From contig PXAU01000260.1 in the NCBI GenBank assembly GCA_003567075.1, positions 1 through 5,919 of the forward strand: a stretch of DNA of 5,919 bases, given 5' to 3'. The notes below the pieces were generated by a model, which was not told the origin of the DNA, searched no databases, and was given only the letters and a program-made list of their open reading frames with translations. Of this stretch, positions 1 to 5,836 are shown piece after piece. A program made the translations under genes and the position numbers. The number at the start of each line of letters is the position of its first letter. Position 1 is the first letter of the stretch. Source of the stretch: Trueperaceae bacterium (lineage in GTDB: Bacteria > Deinococcota > Deinococci > Deinococcales > Trueperaceae).

Positions 1-762
1 CAGAGCATCGGCCGCTCCGAGGCGGACGTGCCGTACGTCGCCTCGGTGTACCTTCGCGCCGACACACCTCAGCAGGTGAGGCTCAGCTCGAACCTCGCCC
101 GCGTGACCTGCGACGTCGACACGCAGTGGCGTCGCTGCATCACCCCGGTCGGCTGGGGAAACGACCGCAGTCAACGCCAGCATGCACTTTCGACGGTCGA
201 TCGAGGTGGTAGCTTCGACGTCTTCCTGTTCGGCGCGCAGTACGAGCGCGGCGTCGAAGCAACGGCGTTCGTGGACGGGCGCCCGGCGTGGCTGCCGCAA
301 GCGATGGTGAACCGCTACGATCCGCGCCGCATCTCGTTGCTCGACGCGCGTCGCGTCGAGAGCGTCAGGGCCGGCCTCGACATCCTACGCGACCGCCCCT
401 GGTTCGGTATCGGGCGAACGGCAGCACCAGAGGCGATCGAGGCCCGCATGAGGGCCGCGGGCGCGACGCCATTGCCCTACGTGCACAACCTGCTGGCGCA
501 GCTGCTGGCGGTGCAAGGCCTGGTGGGTCTGCTCGGCTGGGTACTGCTGATCGCTGCCGTGTTCTCGCTCGTGCCGCGGCAGGGGCTCCTACGCCTCGCG
601 CCACTGCTGGTCGGACTCGTCCTGGTCAACAGCTGGGACATCACCTTCGTGGCTCCCACCGCGTTCCTACCGACCCTGCTGGCGGTGGCGTATTGGACGG
701 CAGCGGAGCCCTCGCGTCGCACCGGGCCGTCGAGCCAACGGCCAGGGCTGCCCTCGTCGTGA
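1..762 (+). CDS. O-antigen ligase/polymerase-family membrane protein, C-terminal part (5' end outside window)
   Basis: The frame is open from the first base and stops at TGA 760-762, giving 253 visible codons; the GTG at 28 is internal. Codons 10-100 resemble the jelly-roll (concanavalin A/LamG-like) modules whose signature is a 'SVYLRAD' strand and a late 'FGAQYERGVEATAFV' strand. The stretch that follows has the O-antigen ligase Wzy_C pattern: 'VESVRAGLDILRDRPWFGIG' (codons about 119-138), then 'YVHNLLAQLLAVQGLVGLLGW' split across a periplasmic loop and a membrane helix. Two or three further hydrophobic helices follow (codons about 172-191, 195-211 and 214-233) before a short polar Arg/Ser/Pro tail. 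Proteins of this family sit in the inner membrane and join or polymerise undecaprenyl-linked glycans; which reaction this one performs cannot be told without the missing N-terminal helices. A lectin-like insertion in the periplasmic loop is unusual. Family call fairly secure; exact role uncertain. Confidence 0.8.
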   Translation, partial: QSIGRSEADVPYVASVYLRADTPQQVRLSSNLARVTCDVDTQWRRCITPVGWGNDRSQRQHALSTVDRGGSFDVFLFGAQYERGVEATAFVDGRPAWLPQAMVNRYDPRRISLLDARRVESVRAGLDILRDRPWFGIGRTAAPEAIEARMRAAGATPLPYVHNLLAQLLAVQGLVGLLGWVLLIAAVFSLVPRQGLLRLAPLLVGLVLVNSWDITFVAPTAFLPTLLAVAYWTAAEPSRRTGPSSQRPGLPSS

Positions 763-791
763 GACTGCGGTCGGTTGGTGACGGGTCGAGC

Positions 792-809
792 CGTCTTCCT
801 CGAAAGACG
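792..809 (+). terminator. Weak candidate terminator hairpin after the ligase gene
   Basis: CGTCTT-CCTCGA-AAGACG forms a perfect 6-bp stem 30 bases after the ligase stop codon. No T-run follows; the next bases are CGGCGC. It could be a U-tract-less terminator or an mRNA 3'-end stabiliser, or chance. Called only for position and perfect pairing. Confidence 0.22.
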
Positions 810-855
810 CGGCGCATCGTTCGTGGCCCCGGCCGCCCGGTCCCCGGGTGCCACA

Positions 856-871
856 CCGACAACACCGTCGG
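856..871. promoter_or_regulatory. Inverted repeat CCGAC-N6-GTCGG, possible operator
   Basis: Perfect 5-bp half-sites separated by AACACC sit 12 bases upstream of the candidate -10 box, covering the -35 region. This is a natural place for a dimeric regulator. Short GC-rich inverted repeats are common by chance in such DNA, and no regulator gene lies nearby. Confidence 0.2.
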
Positions 872-883
872 GGACCCTCACGC

Positions 884-889
884 TACGAT
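884..889 (+). promoter_or_regulatory. Candidate -10 box of a leaderless promoter for the TPR gene
   Basis: TACGAT matches the TANNNT -10 pattern and ends six bases before the ATG at 896. Transcription would therefore start at or next to the A of the start codon. No Shine-Dalgarno sequence precedes this ATG, which fits leaderless translation as known in Deinococcota and Actinomycetota. The -35 position (about 861-866, AACACC) is poor and falls inside the inverted repeat 856-871. It supports choosing ATG 896 over the GTG at 848. Confidence 0.45.
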
Positions 890-895
890 GACGAC

Positions 896-2539
896 ATGCG
901 AGTCCTTGACACGCATCGTTCGTGCAGTGTGGGGCGTGTGCGCATCGTGCACCCGCACCTGACGGTCCGGTGTCTGGTTGGGCTGCTGACCGTGCTGCTC
1001 GCCATCGCCGGCAGCGCGGTCGCCGAACCGCTTCCGCCAGACGCCGCTGAGGCGCTCGCCAGAGCCCAACGGCTTGCCGCCAACGCGCACCTCGCCTACG
1101 AGCGCCACTTCCCAGACCAAGCGCTATGGCGCGACGCGCTCGCCGCCGGGCGTGAGGCCGCGTCGCTGGCCCCGGACGCGGCGGCACCGCTGCGCTTCCT
1201 GGGTCAGGCGTACACGACGGTGCAGTGGTACAGCAGGGCCTGGGCAGCATGGCAGGGCTACCTCGATCGCGGCGGCGCCATCGACGCGCAAGTCGAACGG
1301 CAGTTGGTGGTGGTCGCGACCTGGCTCGGCGTGACGGCGTTCGACGGCGGCCGCCGTGCCGACGCGGTGCCGTACCTCGAGACGGTGTTGCGCTTCGCAC
1401 CGGACGACGTGAGCGCGAACGAGCGCATGGCGCGTTGGTACCTCGACCAGGGCGCGTTCGACCAGGCGCTCCCGCACGCCGAAGCCGTCGCCGAGAGCAC
1501 GAGTACGTTCGACCCCTTGGTCGATCACGTGCGCCGCGGCGCTCGTCACGGTGGGAGCGCCGCCGACGCTTATGAGGCCGCTGTGGAAGCCCGCAGCGCC
1601 GGCCGGTTCTCGACCGCCATCTCGCTGCTCGAGAGCGCAACCGAGGCGGCACCCGGGTTCGCCGAGGCGTGGCTCCTCATGGCCGACCTGCATGTCGCCC
1701 TCGATGATCCCGCGGCAGCGGCGGACGCGTATCGACGGGTGTTGGCGCTGCTCCCTGAAGACGGCGCTGCACTGGCAGGCTTGGAGCGCGCGCTCGCCGA
1801 CCTCGATACCGCGACCCCGAGCGACCCGGAGGCGACCGTCACCACGGCGCCACCCCCGCCAGCTGCGCCGTCAGCACCAGCACCCTCAGCACCTCCACCT
1901 CCAGCACCAGCACCAGCACCAGAAACCACGACCGCCCCGACGCCGGTCGAACCAGCGCCTGCCAACGAGACGACAGAAGCCGCTACCCAACCCGCTGCGC
2001 CGACCCCCACGGCAGCACCGCCGTCGGTATCGCGTGAGGCTCCCCTGCTCCTGGTCGATCGGCAGCTCGAGCACCGCGCCGCCAGCGCAGGCGGCGCTGG
2101 TGCCTTCACCTTCATCGCGACGCCACCATTGCAGCTCGATCTCAGCAGCTTCGCGACAGGGACGCTGTACCACCGTCTCGAGGTGCTGAGCAAGCCGAGC
2201 GAGGCGCCGGTACGGTATCAGGTGTGCTTGGTGCCGCACGACATCACCGTCAGCCCTGCGTGCAGCGATGCGTCGCGGTTGGCCTTCACCGCGCCGGGCG
2301 TCTTCGCAACCAATCAGTCGGTCGCCAGCCTCAGCGGTGCCTCGAGCATCGCGTGGCGACAGGGCATCACCAGCGTGATGCTCGTGCTTCGTAACCACGA
2401 GAACACGCCCGTCGACGATCGGAGCCTCGTCGGAACGGGAGAACGCGCGTCGATCGACATGAGCGCCTACTACCCGATGACCGTGCGCTACCAGGCGATG
2501 CTCGTGCCAGCGGGCGCGAGCTTCCCTGGGTGGCCGTAA
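896..2539 (+). CDS. Exported TPR-repeat protein with Pro/Ala linker and unassigned C-terminal domain
   Basis: From ATG 896 the product is 547 residues; an in-frame GTG at 848 would add 16 residues before an already long signal peptide. Residues 1-43 carry an Arg/His-rich n-region, a hydrophobic core (about 26-40, 'CLVGLLTVLLAIAGSAVA') and an AVA-E cleavage site, so the protein should be exported; no lipobox Cys is placed for lipidation. Residues about 51-300 form roughly six TPR-like helical hairpins; the clearest are 136-170, 222-253 and 255-287, the last with A/Y/P spacing ('AAADAYRRVLALLPED'). Residues about 305-378 are Pro/Ala/Thr-rich and likely disordered. Residues about 381-547 alternate short hydrophobic strands and contain Cys444 and Cys456, a possible disulfide; I recognise no family. 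TPRs imply a protein-binding or scaffold role, possibly at the envelope next to glycan assembly, but that is inference. It ends 7 bases from the convergent gene. Confidence 0.82.
   Translation: MRVLDTHRSCSVGRVRIVHPHLTVRCLVGLLTVLLAIAGSAVAEPLPPDAAEALARAQRLAANAHLAYERHFPDQALWRDALAAGREAASLAPDAAAPLRFLGQAYTTVQWYSRAWAAWQGYLDRGGAIDAQVERQLVVVATWLGVTAFDGGRRADAVPYLETVLRFAPDDVSANERMARWYLDQGAFDQALPHAEAVAESTSTFDPLVDHVRRGARHGGSAADAYEAAVEARSAGRFSTAISLLESATEAAPGFAEAWLLMADLHVALDDPAAAADAYRRVLALLPEDGAALAGLERALADLDTATPSDPEATVTTAPPPPAAPSAPAPSAPPPPAPAPAPETTTAPTPVEPAPANETTEAATQPAAPTPTAAPPSVSREAPLLLVDRQLEHRAASAGGAGAFTFIATPPLQLDLSSFATGTLYHRLEVLSKPSEAPVRYQVCLVPHDITVSPACSDASRLAFTAPGVFATNQSVASLSGASSIAWRQGITSVMLVLRNHENTPVDDRSLVGTGERASIDMSAYYPMTVRYQAMLVPAGASFPGWP
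1901..1922 (+). repeat. CCAGCA hexanucleotide tandem repeat in the TPR protein linker
   Basis: Three full and one partial copy of CCAGCA encode Pro-Ala pairs at about residues 336-342. Related CAGCACC pieces lie just upstream (1872-1892). The codons CCA and GCA contrast with the G/C-ending codons used elsewhere in the gene. Slippage by whole units would alter linker length without breaking the frame. Confidence 0.75.
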
Positions 2540-2546
2540 CGCTCGC

Positions 2547-3599
2547 TCAGCCCGCCGCGACCGGTTCGGGTCGCTCGAACAAGCGCTGATACCGCCGCGG
2601 GGCGCGCCCCTCCCAGCCGCGCTGGTGCCAGGCGTAACCGGCCACGAGCGGGAACGTGACGGTCAGTTCGCCGTACACCATCTGCTCGTGCACGGTGTCT
2701 ACCTTGCCCCAGGAGGAGGCCTCGCGCAGCGTCGAGCCCGAGAGCGCACCGTCGCGCTCGTCGGCCACGGTCAACTGCACCGCGTAGGCGTGCATGTCGA
2801 CCTCGTGCCCCAGGAACTCTGCCGACACGACGATGTCCTGGACGAAGTTCTTCGGCACGCCACCGCCGAGCATGAGGATGCCGGTGGTGCCCTGGTGGAC
2901 CTTGATCTCGGTCAGCTCGCGGAAGTCCTTCACCGAGTCGATCGCCACGTGCGCGTCGGGGTGGTGGACCTGGTGGTGCACCAGCCCGAAGCCGGCCGAG
3001 CAGTCGCTGAAGGCGGGCACGAAGATCGGCACCTCGCGCTCGTACGCCGTGCGCACGATGCTCCCCTCGCCGAGGCCTCGCCGCTGCAGCCAGCGCGCCA
3101 TCTCGGCGATGAACTCGCGGCTCGAGTAGGCGCCGGCCGGCATGGCATCGGCGATCTCGCGCACCGTGTCGTCGCAGCGCCGCAGCTCGTCCTCGTCGAT
3201 GTAGGTGTCGTAGATACGGTCGATCATAAGCTCGCGCAGCGCGTTGTCGTCCATGCGCTTGTCGCCTTGGTAGTGGCGGAACCCGAGCGCCTCGAAGAAG
3301 TCCTGGTCGACGATGTTGGCGCCTGTGGCGACGATCGCGTCGACCATGTTCGCCTCGAGCAGGTCGACGATCACCTGCCGCTGCCCGGCCGAGACGACGC
3401 TGCCGGCGAGGGTGAGGATGATGCCGCAGGTCTCGTCGCGCACCATCATGTCGACGATGCGACCGGCACGGGCCAGGTCGCGGGCCGAGAAGGCGGTGCG
3501 GCCCATCATCTCGACCAACGGGACGACGTCGACCTGCTTGATGTCGAGGTGCTCGACGACGGTCTGCAGGTGCTGCTGCTTAGCAACGCTTCGGGTCAT
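2547..3599 (-). CDS. Deoxyhypusine synthase-family protein, probable homospermidine/polyamine synthase
   Basis: From ATG 3599 the product is 350 residues, starting 'MTRSVAKQQHL'. Family marks (PF01916 type) run in order: 'ARDLARAGRI' near 40, 'LAGS' 64-67, 'ATGAN' 91-95, 'VPAFSDCSAGFG' 194-205, 'MLGGGVPKNF' 243-252 and 'SSWGKV' 295-300. Lys299 aligns with the catalytic Lys that carries the aminobutyl group in eukaryotic DHS; the enzymes use NAD. Bacteria have no eIF5A, so bacterial members are thought to move the aminobutyl group of spermidine to putrescine or a similar amine, giving homospermidine. It lies downstream of speA on the same strand, supporting a polyamine role. ATG 3599 is preferred because GAAAGG lies 8 bases ahead; ATG 3605 is only 2 bases from that motif. 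ATG 3713 would add 38 Arg-rich residues not typical of the family. Family certain, substrate inferred. Confidence 0.9.
   Translation of the reverse strand: MTRSVAKQQHLQTVVEHLDIKQVDVVPLVEMMGRTAFSARDLARAGRIVDMMVRDETCGIILTLAGSVVSAGQRQVIVDLLEANMVDAIVATGANIVDQDFFEALGFRHYQGDKRMDDNALRELMIDRIYDTYIDEDELRRCDDTVREIADAMPAGAYSSREFIAEMARWLQRRGLGEGSIVRTAYEREVPIFVPAFSDCSAGFGLVHHQVHHPDAHVAIDSVKDFRELTEIKVHQGTTGILMLGGGVPKNFVQDIVVSAEFLGHEVDMHAYAVQLTVADERDGALSGSTLREASSWGKVDTVHEQMVYGELTVTFPLVAGYAWHQRGWEGRAPRRYQRLFERPEPVAAG
2557..2574. other. Perfect hairpin at the convergent gene ends
   Basis: GCGACC-GGTTCG-GGTCGC forms a 6-bp stem inside the last codons of the DHS-family gene and 18 bases past the stop of the TPR gene. 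It has no T-run on either strand. It could help end or stabilise the + strand transcript, but it may simply be coding sequence. Confidence 0.2.
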
Positions 3600-3728
3600 G
3601 GCCATGGCCTTTCGATCTCGAGGGCCGTGGCGTGCAGCCACGGTCAGCGAGGGAGGACCGGCGCATCCGGTCCGGAGCCCTACGAGCCGGCGAACCTCCC
3701 GCCTTCTCGCCATCGGTGCTCCCCGTGG
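3600..3728 (-). promoter_or_regulatory. Structured leader/intergenic region between speA and the DHS-family gene
   Basis: These 129 bases lie between the speA stop and the preferred start of the DHS-family gene. Two perfect hairpins stand 11 bases apart. One is 3655-3673, with stem GGACCGG/CCGGTCC, a five-base loop and an outer AGGG/CCCT helix at 3650-3653 and 3678-3681. The other is 3625-3643, with stem CCGTGGC/GCCACGG and a five-base loop. A weaker GGCG/CGCC stem covers 3689-3703. No T-run follows either strong hairpin. It does not match any riboswitch consensus I can recall; a 'TAGGGCTCCG' stretch on the - strand loosely recalls the guanidine-I (ykkC) core, but the other conserved blocks are absent. 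It could be a cis-regulatory leader, an RNA-processing site, or part of an N-terminally extended coding region. Confidence 0.4.
3608..3613 (-). promoter_or_regulatory. Shine-Dalgarno that decides the DHS-family start
   Basis: GAAAGG on the - strand lies 8 bases before ATG 3599 and only 2 bases before ATG 3605. The normal spacing favours ATG 3599. A competing GGGGAG (3719-3724) lies 5 bases before ATG 3713. Confidence 0.5.
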
Positions 3729-5714
3729 CTACCGTTCACGATGGGGGATGGCCGACGTACTGTCAAGCGCCGGCGCTGCCGAGGGCGGCCCCGCCACCTG
3801 CTCGAGGTAGGTGTACCCCACCAGTTCGGCGTCGTAGAGCGCCATCAGCTCGCGCTTCTCGGCCTCGTCGAGGGCGATGCCGGCCGCTTCGCTCTCGCGG
3901 ATCTCCTCCTGCAGCCAACCGTGCAGCGTGGCCACCTCGTACCCCATGTTCTGGATGACGCGCCTGGCCTTCTGACCGTTGACCAGCAGCTCCACCTCCC
4001 AACCCTCGTCGGTGAGGCGCACGTGCGCCTCGTTGACGCGGCCGAACAGGTTGTGGTTGTTGGCGAGCACGTCCTGATAGGCGCCGGTGAGGAAGGCGCC
4101 GAGGTAGTAGGGTTCGCCGACGCGCAGCTCGTGCACCGGCAGCGTGGCGCGCACGTCGCGCAGGTCGATGAAGCGCTCGATCTTGCCGTCGCTGTCGCAG
4201 GAGATGTCGACCAGGGTGGCCTGGCGCGTGGGCCGCTCGTCGAGCCGCGAGAGCGGCACGATGGGGAACAGCTGCCCGATCGCCCAGTGATCGGGCATGG
4301 CCTGGAACAGGCTGAAGTTGCACACGTACGTGTCGGCCAGCCGCCGTGGCAAGGCCTCGAGCTCCTCCGGCACGTACTCGAGCTGTTCCACCACCTTGGC
4401 GACGCGCACCAGCACCTGCTGGTAGAGCTGCTCGACGTAGGCGCGCTCGAGCAGCGTCAGGTAGCCGAGGTCGAAGAGCGAGTGCATCGTCTCCTTGTTC
4501 GACACCGCCTCGTTGTAGACCTCGCGGTAGGTCTTGATCGACACGCTGTCGAGCAGCTCACGCATGTCGAGCACGAGTTGGTGCTCCTCGCCCTCGAGCG
4601 GCGGCAGCTCCAGCGGGGTGCGCCGCGGACCCATGGCATCGATCACCGGCATGACCACCACCGCGTGGTGGGCGGTGAGCGCGCGACCGGACTCGGTCAC
4701 GATCACCGGGTGCTGCGCCTCGCCGTCGTCGCAGACCTCCTGGATGGTGTAGACGACGGTGTCAGCGTACTCCTGCAAGCCGTAGTTGGCCGATGCCTCG
4801 AAGGTGGTCTTGGAGCCGTCGTAGTCGACGGCCAGCCCACCACCCACGTTGAGGTAGCGGACGTCGGCACCCATCGCGCGCACGTCGACGTACACCTGCG
4901 CCGCCTCGCGCACGGCGACCTTGATCTTGCGGATGTCGGTGAGTTGGCTGCCGACGTGGCAGTGGATCATCTGCAAGGCGCTCAGCAGGCCTTCCTCGCG
5001 CAGGCGCCGCACCGCGTTGATCAGCTCCGTACTGGTGAGCCCGAACTTGGCCTCGTCGCCGCCGGAGGCCTCCCACTGGCCGGCCCCGCGGGCGTGCAGC
5101 TTGTAGCGGATGCCGATGGCGGGCGACACGCCCATCTCGCGCGCCACGCGCAGCACCCGCTCGAGCTCGGCGTACTTCTCGAGCGTGATCACCACGGGCT
5201 TGCCGAGCTTGCGGCCCCACAGCGCCAGGCGCACGAAGTGGTCGTCCTTGAAGCCGTTGCAGCAGATGAGCGCCTCGGGATGCGTGTCCTGCACCAGGAT
5301 CAGCGCCAACTCCGCCTTGCTGCCGGCCTCCAGGCCGGTCATGTAGCGCGCCCCGTACTCGGCGATGGTCTCGATCACCACGCGCCGCTGGTTCACCTTG
5401 ACCGGGTACACGCCCTGGTAGTGGGCGCTGTAGCCGGCCTCGTCGATCGAGCCGGCGAAGGCTTGGTTGATGCGGTCCAGGCGGTCCTCGATGACCTGTG
5501 GGAAGCGGACGATCATCGGCAGCTGGTGCCCGCGCTGCCGGACGGACTCGACGATCTCGCGGATCGAGGCCGAGCGCATCGGCTCGCCACGGAGCGTGAC
5601 CTCCATGTCGCCGTGGCGGCCGGCGCGGAAGTAGCCGGCGGCCCAGGCCGGAATGCTGTAGAGGTCCTCGGCGTCGGCGAGGGTGAAGGGGCTGGCGAGC
5701 GAAGCCTGGACCAA
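3729..5714 (-). CDS. speA: Biosynthetic arginine decarboxylase (EC 4.1.1.19)
   Basis: The 661-residue product matches the usual length of SpeA, the PLP-dependent fold-III (alanine racemase-like) enzyme that converts arginine to agmatine, first step of putrescine/spermidine synthesis in the cytoplasm. Visible in order: the N-terminal 'EDLYSIPAWAAGYF' strand, 'YPVKVNQ' (103-109) with the PLP Lys106, 'HCHVGSQ' (251-257), 'GGGLAVDYDG' (291-300) for PLP phosphate binding, 'ESGRALTAHH' (341-350), 'CDSDGK' (506-511) with the Cys506/Asp507 pair that reaches the partner active site, and 'GAYQD' plus 'HNLFG' (544-558). The family normally ends near 'YTYL' (about 637); here about 24 extra Ala/Pro/Ser-rich residues follow. 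The start is TTG, chosen because GGGAGGAG lies five bases upstream. The DHS-family gene follows in the same frame after a single TAG. Identity is very secure. Confidence 0.96.
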   Translation of the reverse strand: MVQASLASPFTLADAEDLYSIPAWAAGYFRAGRHGDMEVTLRGEPMRSASIREIVESVRQRGHQLPMIVRFPQVIEDRLDRINQAFAGSIDEAGYSAHYQGVYPVKVNQRRVVIETIAEYGARYMTGLEAGSKAELALILVQDTHPEALICCNGFKDDHFVRLALWGRKLGKPVVITLEKYAELERVLRVAREMGVSPAIGIRYKLHARGAGQWEASGGDEAKFGLTSTELINAVRRLREEGLLSALQMIHCHVGSQLTDIRKIKVAVREAAQVYVDVRAMGADVRYLNVGGGLAVDYDGSKTTFEASANYGLQEYADTVVYTIQEVCDDGEAQHPVIVTESGRALTAHHAVVVMPVIDAMGPRRTPLELPPLEGEEHQLVLDMRELLDSVSIKTYREVYNEAVSNKETMHSLFDLGYLTLLERAYVEQLYQQVLVRVAKVVEQLEYVPEELEALPRRLADTYVCNFSLFQAMPDHWAIGQLFPIVPLSRLDERPTRQATLVDISCDSDGKIERFIDLRDVRATLPVHELRVGEPYYLGAFLTGAYQDVLANNHNLFGRVNEAHVRLTDEGWEVELLVNGQKARRVIQNMGYEVATLHGWLQEEIRESEAAGIALDEAEKRELMALYDAELVGYTYLEQVAGPPSAAPALDSTSAIPHRER

Positions 5715-5719
5715 GGCGA

Positions 5720-5727
5720 CTCCTCCC
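5720..5727 (-). promoter_or_regulatory. Strong Shine-Dalgarno for speA with a TTG start
   Basis: GGGAGGAG on the - strand ends five bases before TTG 5714. A near-consensus site paired with the weak TTG codon fixes the start and suggests tuned translation. Confidence 0.8.
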
Positions 5728-5734
5728 GGGGGGT

Positions 5735-5766
5735 GCTGCCACGGTGCGGGCAGCGCACGCGGCAGC
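5735..5766 (-). promoter_or_regulatory. Nested hairpin in the speA leader
   Basis: An outer GCTGCC/GGCAGC helix (5735-5740 with 5761-5766) encloses a GTGCG/CGCAC helix (5744-5748 with 5754-5758) with a five-base loop: 11 base pairs in all. It ends seven bases upstream of the Shine-Dalgarno on the - strand. It could modulate ribosome access or mRNA stability for speA. No ligand-binding consensus is recognised. Confidence 0.4.
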
Positions 5767-5787
5767 CGCCCTCGCGGCCGCCTACGC

Positions 5788-5807
5788 GCTGACGTGCGCG
5801 CATCAGC
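5788..5807 (-). other. Second hairpin in the speA leader
   Basis: On the - strand GCTGATG-CGCGCA-CGTCAGC gives a 7-bp stem including one G-U pair. It lies just downstream of the candidate promoter patch at 5810-5820, so it would be at the 5' end of a speA transcript from that site. Confidence 0.3.
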
Positions 5808-5809
5808 GG

Positions 5810-5820
5810 ACCATACGGTA
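5810..5820 (-). promoter_or_regulatory. Weak candidate -10 region for speA
   Basis: This is the only AT-leaning patch upstream of speA. On the - strand it reads TACCGTATGGT, offering TATGGT or TACCGT as -10-like boxes about 100 bases before the start codon. No clear -35 is seen. A promoter here would give a leader containing both hairpins. Confidence 0.25.
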
Positions 5821-5836
5821 GCAGGTGCGGGCAGCG

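Larger units (their letters stand above)
763..895. other. Intergenic region between the ligase and the TPR gene
   Basis: This 133-base stretch has no convincing gene. It holds three inverted repeats: 792-809 (6-bp stem), 834-850 (GC-rich, CCCGG-TCC-CCGGG core) and 856-871 (CCGAC-N6-GTCGG). It also holds a TACGAT box at 884-889. None of the hairpins is followed by a T-run, so a classical intrinsic terminator is not evident. The region probably carries the end of the ligase transcript and the promoter of the TPR gene. Confidence 0.5.

Noticed and set aside
848..895. GTG 848 as start of the TPR gene
   Set aside because: It would add 16 polar residues ahead of an already long signal-peptide n-region, it sits in a GC-rich hairpin, and the -10-like box at 884-889 points to ATG 896.
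906..911. TTGACA, a perfect -35 consensus
   Set aside because: No -10 box lies 16-18 bases downstream (sequence there is GTGGGG), and it falls inside the signal-peptide coding region after the preferred ATG.
477..1652. 391-codon - strand open frame across the ligase end, the gap and the start of the TPR gene
   Set aside because: Arg/Pro/Ala-rich low-information translation crossing a gene boundary, opposite two well-supported genes; a high-GC shadow frame.
2540..2580. Bidirectional intrinsic terminator between the convergent genes
   Set aside because: The only hairpin (2557-2574) has a modest 6-bp stem, lies within coding sequence and lacks a T-run on either strand; kept only as a weak structural note.
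3600..3713. Guanidine-I (ykkC) riboswitch in the speA-DHS gap
   Set aside because: A TAGGGCTCCG stretch and a GGTCC are reminiscent of the ykkC core, but the other conserved blocks such as ACACGG and the 3' GGGAG segment in proper order are missing, and the stems do not fit the known fold.
2625..5792. Very long + strand open frame (1055 codons) antisense to both polyamine genes
   Set aside because: It reads the exact reverse complement of each codon of speA and the DHS-family gene, which share one frame. Stops there would need sense TTA, CTA or TCA codons, which are rare in high-GC genes. Its composition is skewed (His, Val, Leu, Asp, Arg) with no domain signature.
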